Source: Metridium senile
Lineage: Eukaryota; Cnidaria; Anthozoa; Actiniaria; Metridiidae
DNA: 64,000 nt
NCBI GenBank assembly: GCA_949775045.1
Contig: OX459096.1
Span: 40,210,158 to 40,274,157, forward strand
Direction: 5' to 3'
In this document: positions 21,501 to 29,900 of the stretch, one piece after another
How the letters are laid out: every line of letters starts with the position of its first letter
Position numbering within the stretch: position 1 is the first letter of the stretch
Translations under genes and position numbers: made by a program
The notes under the pieces: model-generated
Database searches by the model: none
What the model was told of the DNA's origin: nothing
The model's input: only the letters and a program-made list of their open reading frames with translations

Positions 21501-22995
21501 AGTCAATTAAAACTGGTTTATAGTGATACTTATTTTCTGTGTGGGTATAGAGTACAATGTTGTTTGACTTAATGTTGTTGTGAAGGTATTAAGCCTTCGA
21601 ATGCATATACTGTAGAACAGCACAGATCTCAAGGAAAACTTCAATAACTTCTACTTTCTTCAAACTTTTCCTCTGAATCGCTTTCTGAAGCGTGAAACTT
21701 TCTTTATCATTTCCACGATATTGTAGTAGAAGACAATATGGTGGTTGTATAGTACATGCTCTAAACTTATCAATCATTAGTCTCATCCTCATTGGTTAGA
21801 TCAAAATGGATTAATGACTTAGCTAACCACCGTGTCAATCCCGCTGAGTACAAAATCTCGGGTACGGGGCTCGTCATTCAGTGAGTTTCACTCTTCTTCA
21901 TAAATTATGACAGAGACAAATTAATTCCGTCAACAGTTGACGATGATTTTGATGAAAGTTCTTATTGTTATTTATCGAAAAATAAGCTTCCGTAAGCTCT
22001 ATTTCTCGATGCAAACGTCCACAAGACGACGAATTTCAACTCGTTTTAACATCCATCGTGATTCGTCTCGTGATTCACTTTATGTCAGCTAAAATTCTTT
22101 GTAAAACTTGTTTTTTTGTTTCTTGACTTTCTTTTATGTTGAGATATAAACAAAACCCTTTAATTTGTCTTTAAATCATCTTTGATTTGGAATGATGGAG
22201 AAAGCTGCAGTAATTCAAATATCTTGGCATTAAAATTTCTGTAAGTTTGTTGAGGCCGTCACATGCTGAATGACTGAACCGGTTTCAACAGGTTTCAACC
22301 CGCTCTTTTTCAGTAAAACTACTGGGAAGCCATTCGAAAGCATCATATCGCGCGTCGTAAAATAGTCAAGACCTCGGTCTGATATTTTCCATACAGACCT
22401 CGCGCTCGGTTAATAACCTCTTATTATTTGATCTCAAAAACTGTTTATTTTGAAATTTGTTTGGGTGGCCCCGGTTTCAGTAATCGCACTGTAGGTGAAA
22501 TTCCTTTAATTTTCATTATTAAATCAAAATTATATGGCTGCTTATTCTGGTGCAACTAACTTTTTGTTCCACTTTTTTCATAACATCTTACGCAGAATAG
22601 AAGAAGATATTTTTAAGAAGCGCACGATAATAGGACGTGTTCGATAATAGGTACCAATTAATATGTGCATTACAAATCTTGGTTTGTTATTCAGTTTGAT
22701 CTGACAGATCTTACATCATTTCCATGTAATATCCTATATGTGCAAGTATCAATTATTACCTTGGTTTTCTATGCCTGGGATGAGCTATTTCCATAGACGA
22801 TAGATCAATTATCATGTTGCTACTCGATGATTTGCAAGCACACCATTTCGGTTTACCAGCCACTGGACTACATTTAACAAGATCGCCAGGATTTATTATT
22901 TCCGGCGGGTCAGATGTACTATTAGTAATGGCTTCTCCAGATAAAGGTGTTACAATCAGCAAAACAACAAGAATATTCCACAAAAGAGCATCCAT
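590..22995 (-). CDS. Type I membrane protein with MRH-like ectodomain (4-exon model)
   Basis: I assembled four exons whose splice phases agree: 22760-22995, 8572-8698, 2870-2969 and 590-774, giving about 215 residues. Exon 1 starts at an ATG followed at once by a signal peptide (MDALLWNILVVLLIVTPLSG), so I prefer it to the in-frame ATG upstream. The ectodomain has a CxC cluster, 'IDLSS', 'WYIAWSPCNDF' and a 'GNCCCEGAC' stretch. This resembles the mannose-6-phosphate receptor homology fold (cation-dependent MPR/Atg27 group). A single membrane helix (LILGGSISGAVVLAVIIVIA) and a proline-rich tail follow, ending 'EQRPLLE'. The tail fits the [DE]xxxL[LI] endosome/lysosome sorting signal. Inferred role: a sorting receptor or passenger of the Golgi-endosome route. 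The model is shorter than classic family members, so a phase-0 exon between 2970 and 8571 may be missed. Intron 1 is about 14 kb and filled with mobile DNA. Confidence 0.62.
1412..2461. repeat. Cluster of five CACAGG-A-CCC motifs in intron 3
   Basis: The 775-2869 intron holds no exon that I can support. It does contain five copies of a 12-base motif: GGGTTTCCTGTG at 1412, GGGCTTCCTGTG at 1459, CACAGGAACCCC at 1504, CACAGGAATCCC at 2405 and CACAGGAACCCC at 2443. The 30 bases at 1493-1522 recur identically at 2432-2461. The same motif forms the tips of palindromic elements elsewhere in this window. This block is probably a decayed member or a nest of them, but I could not define its ends. Confidence 0.5.
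3486..4850. repeat. Inverted pair of G-rich 'GGACCGGTCATTTT' repeats
   Basis: Plus-strand 3495-3570 reads GGACCGGTCATTTT, then a TATCGGGAGG-type stretch and a long G run. Positions 4785-4850 carry the reverse complement of the same sequence (ending in a CCTCCTCCC stretch and GACCGGTCC). The two copies enclose the palindrome at 3720-4129. They could be two independent insertions of a dispersed repeat or the ends of one 1.36-kb unit. I saw no coding potential between them. Confidence 0.45.
3720..4129. mobile_element. Palindromic foldback element with 7-base target duplication
   Basis: The 410-base unit begins CACAGGGACCCCTAATCA and ends with its reverse complement. It is flanked on both sides by the same seven bases, CCTGGTG (3713-3719 and 4130-4136). 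The arms mirror each other through most of their length and contain further inverted copies of the tip motif (GGGCTTCCTGTG at 3797 and 3834; CACAGGAAGCCC at 4041; a degenerate copy at 4004). It has no open frame of its own. It is a non-autonomous DNA transposon of a type I cannot assign to a superfamily. Confidence 0.8.
5104..7752. mobile_element. 2.65-kb foldback element with doubled arms
   Basis: The outer ends read TTAAGAG-A-GATTTCTGTAAATACC and its inverse. The inverted arms run from about 5104-6200 and 6650-7752 around a centre of about 450 bases. Each arm is itself built of two diverged direct copies of a unit of about 580 bases; for example, GAGCGAAGTTATTGAGCTG occurs at about 5600 and 6177, with inverted partners at about 6660 and 7240. 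The layout is therefore unit, unit', inverted unit', inverted unit. Stop codons are frequent and I see no gene. No convincing target duplication was found. Confidence 0.75.
8573..9340. other. Start of the large first intron; fragment of a G-rich dispersed repeat
   Basis: This is intron sequence flanking exon 2 of the MRH-like gene. A G run at about 8976-8995 is followed by 'GTAGGGGTGATCGGCGAGG' and 'GAACACGACCCC'. The same wording returns at about 23480-23520 (GTAGGGGTGATCGGCAGAGG...GACCCCTAAAAGG). It is a fragment of a dispersed repeat. Nothing else is supported here. Confidence 0.4.
9636..9857 (+). pseudogene. Ser/Glu-rich N-terminal fragment interrupted by tandem repeat
   Basis: An ATG opens a frame rich in Ser, Glu and Thr (MSSSEPQTSSSSSEEDRGST) that continues to 'VFLPYVDDPLA'. 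It then runs straight into the first unit of the tandem repeat at 9756 and stops. The first 40 residues look like genuine protein. The rest is repeat read as protein. It starts about 295 bases inside the left end of the 9.8-kb composite and faces inward. I do not recognise the family with confidence. Confidence 0.4.
9756..10410 (+). repeat. Tandem repeat, ~191-213 base units
   Basis: Units begin GTGTTTGTGTTTCGGCCC or close variants at 9756, 9947, 10147 and 10360. Units 1 and 2 are almost identical; unit 3 has diverged in its second half. Unit 4 is cut by the foldback at 10411, and its remainder resumes at 12018 (GTCGGCAATAAATTCGACT and onward to about 12110). Reading frames across the array (for example 10132-10455) are translations of the repeat and not genes. 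Confidence 0.85.
10411..12017. mobile_element. 1.6-kb foldback element inserted in the tandem repeat
   Basis: The tips are GATCAGCTGACTTTGTGG and its inverse, each flanked by GTCGG (10406-10410 and 12018-12022). Arms of about 365 bases are near-perfect mirror images and include alternating TTTCTGATTTCTGAAATCAG-type micro-palindromes. About 340 bases in from each tip lies CACAGGGAACCC (10751, and inverted at 11666). The centre carries a decayed coding stretch (10825-11366). The neighbouring repeat units show the empty site, so the insertion boundaries are unusually secure. The 5-base duplication does not by itself fix the superfamily. Confidence 0.82.
10825..11366 (+). pseudogene. Frameshifted coding fragment inside the foldback
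   Basis: Three overlapping frames each look protein-like in succession. The first runs from 'MESCDVKFKEIIKTV' to 'LEAYSMYS' (to about 11040). The second has an acidic then basic stretch, 'DADDDSTDSDVDY' and 'KKSAKKDKGSKGKRP' (about 11045-11240). The third contains 'SEVIFQDNSVGEWQNKK' and ends at a stop at 11366. The hand-over between frames without loss of protein character suggests one former reading frame with two frameshifts, or a spliced host fragment carried by the element. I do not recognise the family. Confidence 0.4.
12205..12935 (+). repeat. Minisatellite, ~60-70 base unit with internal palindrome
   Basis: About nine units share GGCCACTAAACTTACTGG, then CTTAAAATGTCACAGTAAG and a variable AT linker. 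Each unit contains a short stem, TTACTG...CAGTAA. The first copies (12205-12345) run in the opposite orientation and meet the rest in a palindrome at about 12301-12355. The unit is too AT-rich, too variable in its linker and too inverted to be a CRISPR, and the host is a eukaryote. Confidence 0.85.
14330..14545 (-). repeat. Inverted partner of the 12.2-12.9 kb minisatellite
   Basis: CTTACTGTGACATTTTAAGC followed by 'CACTAAGTTTAGTGGCCGATTTTGA' elements reappear here in reverse orientation, then again forward near 14460. With the array at 12205-12935 this makes a 2.3-kb segment framed by inverted minisatellites. The 13.0-14.3 kb interior is AT-rich, then CT-rich. It holds an open frame at 13942-14310 that I do not believe is a gene. 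Confidence 0.6.
16150..16437 (+). mobile_element. tRNA-type SINE
   Basis: A polymerase III promoter is readable: A-box-like TGGCCTAGCGG at 16158-16168 and B-box-like GGTTGTAGTCC at 16201-16211, about 33 bases apart as in tRNAs. The body contains GGGTTTTTCTCCGGGTTATC and CGGTTTTCCTCCCTCCGC, a phrase typical of animal SINE bodies. The element runs into a simple-repeat 3' tail. It sits between the arms of the 4-kb foldback, so it inserted into it or was carried by it. Confidence 0.8.
16438..17040 (+). repeat. (TTTTA)n tract, ~550 bases, SINE tail
   Basis: The tract starts as TTTCA repeats (16437-16460), then becomes almost pure TTTTA for over 100 copies (from about 16493 to 17040). It continues the SINE tail. 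The 253-codon open frame over it (FILFY repeats) is an artefact of the five-base period. A tract this pure is either recently expanded or an assembly artefact. Confidence 0.9.
18807..18986 (-). pseudogene. Broken THAP-domain N-terminus
   Basis: From the ATG at 18986 (minus) the frame reads 'SGKFCVAGGPGNVSC' and 'ISMHTFPSDETI', hits one TGA, then continues as 'RKWTKFVHRHRPE'. Two spaced Cys, the HxFP motif and the downstream Trp match a THAP zinc finger as found at the start of P-type transposases and their domesticated relatives. It lies about 150 bases inside the right end of the 9.8-kb composite and faces inward. The stop and the absence of any downstream RNase H-like region make it non-functional. 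Confidence 0.65.
19449..19831. mobile_element. TA-flanked MITE with ~55-base inverted ends
   Basis: The ends start CAGTCATTTGACAAAACG and continue as near-perfect inverse copies through GTCGCCGACCGGCTTCGC. TA occurs directly outside both ends (19447-19448 and 19832-19833), as expected for a Tc1/mariner-like target. It is 383 bases long with no transposase. The 76-codon minus frame at 19489-19719 covers most of it and is not considered real. Confidence 0.82.
20022..20049 (+). ncRNA. Hammerhead-like segment (CTGAGGA / hairpin / GAAAC)
   Basis: The sequence contains CTGAGGA, a strong helix GGTTTC-ATAAT-GAAACC, then GAAACGTTGTG. The order matches the conserved core of hammerhead ribozymes (CUGANGA, stem II, GAAA), but stems I and III are not clear. 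It directly abuts the left tip of the 2.4-kb element at 20051. It could be a relic of a Penelope-like end. Confidence 0.35.
20516..20966. mobile_element. 451-base palindromic element with 7-base target duplication
   Basis: The tips are CACAGGGAGCCCGGC and its inverse, flanked on both sides by CAAATCC (20509-20515 and 20967-20973). The arms of about 220 bases are almost perfect mirrors around 20740. Each arm holds one internal, reversed copy of the tip motif (GGATTTCCTGTG at 20599; CACAGGAAATCC at 20872). It is nested inside the 2.4-kb element. The mirror frames at 20532-20729 and 20744-20950 are arm copies and not genes. Confidence 0.85.
21238..21792 (-). pseudogene. Defective protein kinase domain carried by a transposon
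   Basis: The minus strand encodes a kinase core in order: 'YCLLLQYRGN', 'EVFLEICAVLQYMHSKA', a TAA stop, 'YLHNNIKSNNIVL', 'PVLIDFGKSKR' (DFG), 'ASYLAPEVVMG' (APE) and 'ESDIYSLGKMLE'. It ends at TAG (21238-21240). The catalytic-loop aspartate expected after LHN is Asn here, and the frame is broken by one stop, so it cannot be an active kinase. The glycine loop and VAIK lysine are absent, so the piece starts partway into the N-lobe. The frame is otherwise intact, which suggests recent loss. Confidence 0.72.
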
Positions 22996-23912
22996 GTTGT
23001 TACCAATATTAAAATAAAATGTCGCAGTTTTTCCCGGAATCAGGGGATTCCCGGAGGTCAAACAATTACGTAATCAGTCACGAGACATTTTGCGAATATT
23101 TATAGTTATATTACTGTAAGGCTTGTTTTATGGTAGTTTTCCTTTTTCTAACTTTGTTTGTTTGTTTATTAAATAAGCCGTTTTAAAATATTCTTGAAAT
23201 TTAAAAATTACCAACAAAAAAAAATGCATATTTTTAAAACATTCTCAAAATAAGCTAGACGGAGTAGCACAGGCAGCCCAATTATCACACAGGCTGGAGT
23301 TGATTCAGACAGACTAACAACACTGACAATAAATAAAATTACAAAATATATATTTTATGCGCCTTTTTTCTTGTAGTTTTGACAAGAACATTGCAACTGT
23401 TCTTTTAATTTATGCGAACCTTTTACCGTGAGTTTTATATGACAAAATATTACCGCGCGCGCATCTGACTCCCGGGGGGTAGGTAGGGGTGATCGGCAGA
23501 GGTTTTGAAAACGACCCCTAAAAGGTACGCGCACAGATAAAAATAACTGATCAAGCCTTGTCGATTTCTACCCCAACAAAGCAACAAAACAGAGTAAAAT
23601 CATGTTACGTGACTGATTTTTGAGCCAGAACCCTAAAAGGACTCTAAAAGGTACGCACAAGTACCTCCACGTACAAGTAAGTACAATCCCCCCACCCCCC
23701 CGGATCTGACCTATTCCGATCAAAACTTTTAGTCACGGGTCACGCTCTGGAATAAGTTCTTGCCGGCAATATTCATTTATTATACATTGTGCACAACAAC
23801 AAAAAAGAACAAATTTAACGCTAAACGTGTCTCAAAGATTGAGGACGAGAAGGCCTGAGAAGACCCTGATAACCACGTGATATTTTTCGCGCGTAATTTA
23901 TACGAATTCAAG
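22996..23912. promoter_or_regulatory. Divergent gene spacer between MRH-like gene and USP37
   Basis: The two start codons face away from each other with 917 bases between. The spacer holds one CACAGGCAGCCC (23268) and a fragment of the G-rich dispersed repeat (about 23470-23750, GTAGGGGTGATCGGCAGAGG, GACCCCTAAAAGG). Promoter elements cannot be pinned by eye. No extra exon was found. Confidence 0.45.
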
Positions 23913-26900
23913 ATGGCGTCTCGCAGCGGTGGAAAGTTGCTTGGTCTGAAGCATGTCGTGTGTGAGGTACAGGGAAAGGTTAAAAAGATAGATGTATCAC
24001 TGCCATCCCAAGATTTTAAGGAAGGCAAGATGATAGTCTACAGACTCGGGAATTCTAGTAGTTTTTCCATTGGAATTCAAACAGCACCTCGCAAGTTCGT
24101 GTCGCCTATCAATGTGAGTATAAGTGTCTTTAGTCTTGTTGTTGTTGTTCTTGTTTAAGCCGTTCAGCTGTTTGCAACCTTTTTTACCGCCTCACTTTTG
24201 TTCAATATAAAAAGAACGAGGTTTTTTATTTATGTTGAAAATCTCAAAAAGTAAAGGGCTCAATTTGGTCATCGCACAACCTCCACTCGCTACATCAAAC
24301 TCCCTGGAATGCAAACGCAAAATAGTCGCTTGTTTTACGTAAACATTCTTCTTTTTGTGATTAACAAATAAAAATATATTCAGTCAAAGCAAGAGCTGTT
24401 TTTCGAAATAATAATATGTTTTGTATTATTTTTATTTTCGTTGCAGTTAAAAAGTCACCAATTTGAACTTCACCTAAGACCCAAGCGATTGACCATCAGT
24501 TTCAAGAACAGCACATCAAGATTATCCATTTTGGATGCAAACGAAGATGAACTTAAGACATTTGTTGATCAGTTGGAAAATATCAACTACAGCACAAACC
24601 AAGGTTATTTTTCTTTTAAAGTAAATACAGGATGGAGTTCTTAAGATTTAAATTTAATTGCATGGATGCCCAGTTGTGACACATGCCATCCCCACCCCCT
24701 TCCTACCCCTGGGGGGGGGGGGGGGGGGGGGGGGGGGGGTACTCCCTTATATTTACTATACAGGGAAGTTCTGCCAAATAGGGTATGGTTGAATAGGGAA
24801 TATATTTTTAGGATTGTGCTGCCTTAAATAGGGTCAGGGTTTAGAGTTACCAGCGGACTGCCCCCATCAGAAACTGGGTCAAGTACCCCCAGGGTTCCTA
24901 CCTCCTTTTCAAATGTGTAATCTATTTTGATACAAATAACTTTTTTAAAAAAATGTCAACTTATAGCTTTACTGATATTTTGAGCTTTAGCACTTCATCA
25001 GAATAAGATCAGATGTAATTTAAGATTTTTTTACTCTGACGGACTAGTGCTTGAAACGTCGTTAAAGTTAAGTTACCAACAACCAACTACCAATACACCA
25101 TTCGTCTTTCTCAAGACTTCACACACCTGGATAATCACAAATCATCAACATCATCTTCTCCTTGGTTCTACCCTGCATGCAGAGGTTCCTTTCTCTTACC
25201 TGGAATGACAAGGAAAGAAACAGAGGTTTCTCTACTCGTTGTTCCAGGTAAGAGAAAGGAACCTCTTCTCAGTTCAAACCATTTACTCGATTATTGTATC
25301 TATTATAGACAAGAAGACCCCTCTCAGACAAACAGTAACCCCTTCAATATTTAGCCATGAGGACTACCATGTAAATGATGAGGTAATAGTGTATTGTCAA
25401 GCTGTTTATGATTGATTTACAAGATTATATACACCAATTTCAAAAATCGCACTCCTGTCAAGGATATTGGTATATTGTCTTTTGTTTACAGGTTCTTCAA
25501 ATGATTTGGTAGTCTTTTTTGTGTGTGTTATCATGGCAAGCTTTAGCAGTGGAAGGGGTTGAACTAAATATTTCAAAAAGAAACATGTAAACTAAGAGGA
25601 CATTCTTGACATCCTTTGCAGCTGTAGAACTATAGCTTCAGCTGTGACAAAGGTTTTTAATAAGGTTTTATAATAAGCACCAACTGCTTAACATAATGAT
25701 TCTATTTGCTTTTAGAACCATCCCCTAAATGCATTCACTGGTTCTCGCAGTCATTCATCAAGTGAAACAAACCAATTTTTATCAACCAAGTCGACTCATG
25801 AATCTTCAAGGTACATATTATGCACCTATCACATTGATAGGTGCATTATAACGTTCTATATTATTGTGTCCTTATACCCTTCTGTCCATCAATCCTTCCT
25901 TCCTTCCTTCCTTCCTTCCTTCCTTCCTTCCTTCCTTCCTTCCTTCCTTCCTTCCTTCCTTCCTTCCTTCTTTCTTTTATTCGTTCATTCATTCATTCAT
26001 TCATTCATTGACACACATCATTTGTCAATCTACTATCCACTTCATTTATTCTTTTAATTTATTCAGCCATACATTCATTCTTTTATTCACTAATCCATTC
26101 ATTCATGTACTTTATGTATTTACATATCTATTATTTTCCATCTGTTCTTTCATTTATTTGTTTATTTATTTATTTTTGTGGTTTTCAGTGATAAATATCT
26201 AAAACTGTTTCAAATGTATATTATTTAATTAAAGTTATTACCAGTATTTTTGGTAGTGTAAAATAAAATATAAAAATTGAAAAAATGTGCTTTTGTTATG
26301 TTTAATTCAGATTAAATACACCATCTCAAATACACACTAAAAGAAAGAACACTCCATTCTCTACTGGTGGGTCGTCTTGTAAGTATTATGGCATAGATGT
26401 TGGTTACAATTTAATATGTGCATATTAATATATTTTTAGTATAAAGTTAATATCTGGGAGGGGAGACTCTGGCCGAAAAAAGGGCGGGGTGCTTGTCGGA
26501 AAGTTAAAAAATGACCCCTAAAAGATACCTGAGTCTTACAAAGGTGGGCGTGGCAACAAGATATTTTACCCTTAAGAGATACCAGCTAAAATTGGACAAA
26601 TTTATAGTTATTTTGTATTTTTAATAGTCCCAAAGACGTAAACTTCGAACACATAACTGCCCAATAACTGACTGCAATCTTGGACATGAATGTTGACACT
26701 GTTTGAAAACTAAAGCATTTTTTTGCATTGTAATCGCTAAATATTACTTGAACGATCGTATTTTGATGTCCCCCATACTACTTGAACGATCGTATTTTGA
26801 TAACCCCTCCCTACCCCTCCCTACCCCCCCCCCCCCCCCCCCAATGCAATGTTGTGTTCCCTGAAGGTGTTTCTCTCTCAGGAATATCAACATTGTTCAG

Positions 26901-29900
26901 GCGGGGGAGGGAGGGGAGAAAATGGTTGTGAAATGGATAGTATCAAGCATTTGCAGCGAGTGTCAACTTTTTATGTCCAAGTTTGTAGTTTGCCTCAAGT
27001 TGGTAACTCACTGCATGCTGTAACGTTACAACACAATAAGCATAAATAAGTGGATCCAGTCTTTCTCAATTTGGTTGTTATATTGTTAGTTGGTTTATGC
27101 TGTTAGGTATTGGTTAAAATAATATCTTACCCTACATGAGTTTCAATATATTAACAATACTAAGTATTATATAAATAATAGTGGTTTACAGGGATTTCTG
27201 CCACTGAGAAATATCATATTTGAACACATTGATGTAGACATACGATAATTAATTTACATACAATAATTTTATATGTGAAAATATCATTTTTGTTATTTTT
27301 GCATAAAATTTGTTGTTTATATAATAAACAGAATAATACATTAATATAATTTATGTTGATGATAATAATTTATAATGTAGTACAATCAAACGTATTCAAT
27401 AATTGATATCTTTTTCTACAGCTTTTTATGGACAAGGAAGATCCAACAGCCCAGACACTCTGAAAAGGTTGGTTTGGAATAAAAAAGACAAGTGTTTTAG
27501 TGGTGACAAACTTATAACATACATTTTCCAGACATAAATATAAACATTCCAGACATATTTTTAAGTTTTCATGGTATTCTTAGTTTTGCTCTGCAATATA
27601 AACAATTTTATTCTATGTTGAACAGATCAGCTCTATCACCCAAGAAAGACCGTTCTCCATACAGTATTGCGAAAAGTAAGTCTAAGGAAAATTGTAGTAC
27701 TATAAAAGTACTTATAAAATTAAGTAAAATTATGTTTGTATTATAGACAACTTTCATAAATGGCCACAACATAATATTTAAAGCTGTTGCTTTAAGAAAA
27801 AGAAAGCTATAATAATGATAGGCAATCACGATAACAACAACTTTTGAAAGTTTGAGAAAACATGATTAAATTTGCAAAAAGCTATATATGAATTTGAAAA
27901 CTCAGGAAAAAAATGAACCAAAATGAGGCAACAAAGGCCTCGGCAAAAAATTGTATACAAATCTGTACATTTTTCATTTAGCATAACTTAATTGGCTTGG
28001 CTAACATAAAAACATGGGTTTACTTGTAGAACAAATTTATTTCTGAAAGTGGTCTATATTCAACCCATAATGCTATTTATTTTTACACAGGAAATGCTAA
28101 CACAAGTTCTGGCTCTTCATTTTATGGCTCAAATTCTTCACCACTTCAAAGGTAATTTGATTATTACTTACAAATCATACCTGCAGGCTGCTATACCAGA
28201 GCTACACATACACCTATTTCAAAAATTGTTGTTGCAATCAAAGCTACAGTCCACACTCTGAAGCCTGCAAAGGATGTTGGTATTTCTACTCTTGTTATCG
28301 AATGATAACATGTTTTGATTGTATGTGTTTGTGTTATATGAGCATAACAAATTGTTGTAGTGGTAGATAATGAAACATTAATATTTCTTAAAAAGCGCGT
28401 AATAAATCACACATTCAGTTCATATTACCAACATCCTTTGCAGGCTTCAGAATGTGGACTGTAGCTTCGGCTGCGACAACGATTATTGAAATAGGTGTAT
28501 ATGATGATGGTAATGTTGTCAATGATGGTGATAATGATGATTATATTGATAATGATTATATTGATGGTGATGATGACAATGATGATGATGATAATGATGA
28601 TTATATTGATAATGATTATATTGATGGTGATGATGACAATGATGATGATGATAATGATGATTATATTGATAATGATTATATTGATGGTGATGATGATGAT
28701 AATGATGATTATATTGATAATGATTATATTGATGGTGATGATGACAATGATGATGGTGTTGATGATGACAAGGACAACAGCAATGATAGTGATGATGATA
28801 ATATTGACAATGACAACAATAACGGTGGTGATGATAATCAATGTGATTGTTTTCAGAAAAAAGATACCGGTAGTTGGATTGTCAAAGGACTTCAGAAAAA
28901 AATCGCATCTTTCAAACTTTTCATTCAAATCCAGCGCACAACCCAGTTTCACCGATGATTTCCAACTAACAGGGTAATGTTATATAATTTATTCAGCTCA
29001 CAAAAGCCTAAAAACACAGTACAAAACAATACAAAAATACAGGTCACTCTCCCATGAGACGGGGTTATTTTTTCTGGAACCATAATCAAATTAGTTTTTC
29101 ACACTCGTACCCAGTTGCTTGCTCAATATGGAAAAGGCGAATTGTTTTCATACGACTGATTGCAAATGAATTATAACAATCTAATCGAAATAAACAATGC
29201 AAAGCATGCAGCCTGGTAAGTGACCATTATTTTGTATAAGTTACACATTGATATATGTGCTTGGTATGCTTACAATTAAGCCTGCTTTACACTAGCTGCA
29301 TAAATATAAGCAACATATGCAGACTCAGTGAAGCATTTCTCAGGTGTGAGAAAAGAAAAAGGTGGCAAATGAGCAAAGCCAAACTGAGTCTGCTGATGTT
29401 GCTTGTCAATGTTGCTTGTCAATGTTGCTTGTCAATGTTGCTTGTCAATGTTGCTTGTCAATGTTGCTTGTCAATGTTGCTTGTCAATGTTGTTTGTCAA
29501 TGTCGCTAGTGTAAACCAGGCTTTAAATATATGTGATCCCTTTTCATTCTGATGGATATTAGCTTTTATAAAAACCTAATGAATATTACTCTAAAAACAA
29601 TGTCTGTTGTAAATTTGTATTTATGTAAATTACTTTTCTTCTGCTAGATTCTCCAATATTGGTAATACATGTTACATGAATGCAATTCTACAGTCACTTC
29701 TTGGGATTCAGCCATTTATCCAAGATTTATGCAATAAAAGCCTTCTTGTTAACAACCCTCCACAAAGCCTTTACAAGTTAGTATATATTTCATACAGTCC
29801 TCTCTTGGATCAAAATCATATGCTTGTTCAGTTTATCTATATCTCTTTCTTTTGAAATTATCCTATTTGTATATATTTAAAACATTCTTCTTCAGATGTA

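Larger units (their letters stand above)
20051..22491. mobile_element. 2.4-kb terminal-inverted-repeat element
   Basis: The left tip reads CAGTGTGACTACTGAAACC then GGGGACACC. The right tip, inverted, reads CAGTGCGATTACTGAAACC then GGGGCCACC. Inside lie a further short inverted pair (20437-20470 and 21845-21878, GACGAGCCCCGTACCC), the palindrome at 20516-20966, and a defective kinase on the minus strand. A short relative sits at 47994-48240 with the same internal phrase AATAGAATCTCTACAAA. The element looks non-autonomous and carries captured sequence. Confidence 0.68.

Noticed and set aside
25864..26202. 112-codon 'LPSFLPSF' frame
   Set aside because: Translation of the TTCC microsatellite; the same applies to 29932-30255.
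28425..28977. Three long overlapping frames (160-175 codons) on both strands
   Set aside because: They arise from the GAT-rich 60-base minisatellite. Only 28857-28973 on plus is real, as USP37 exon 9.
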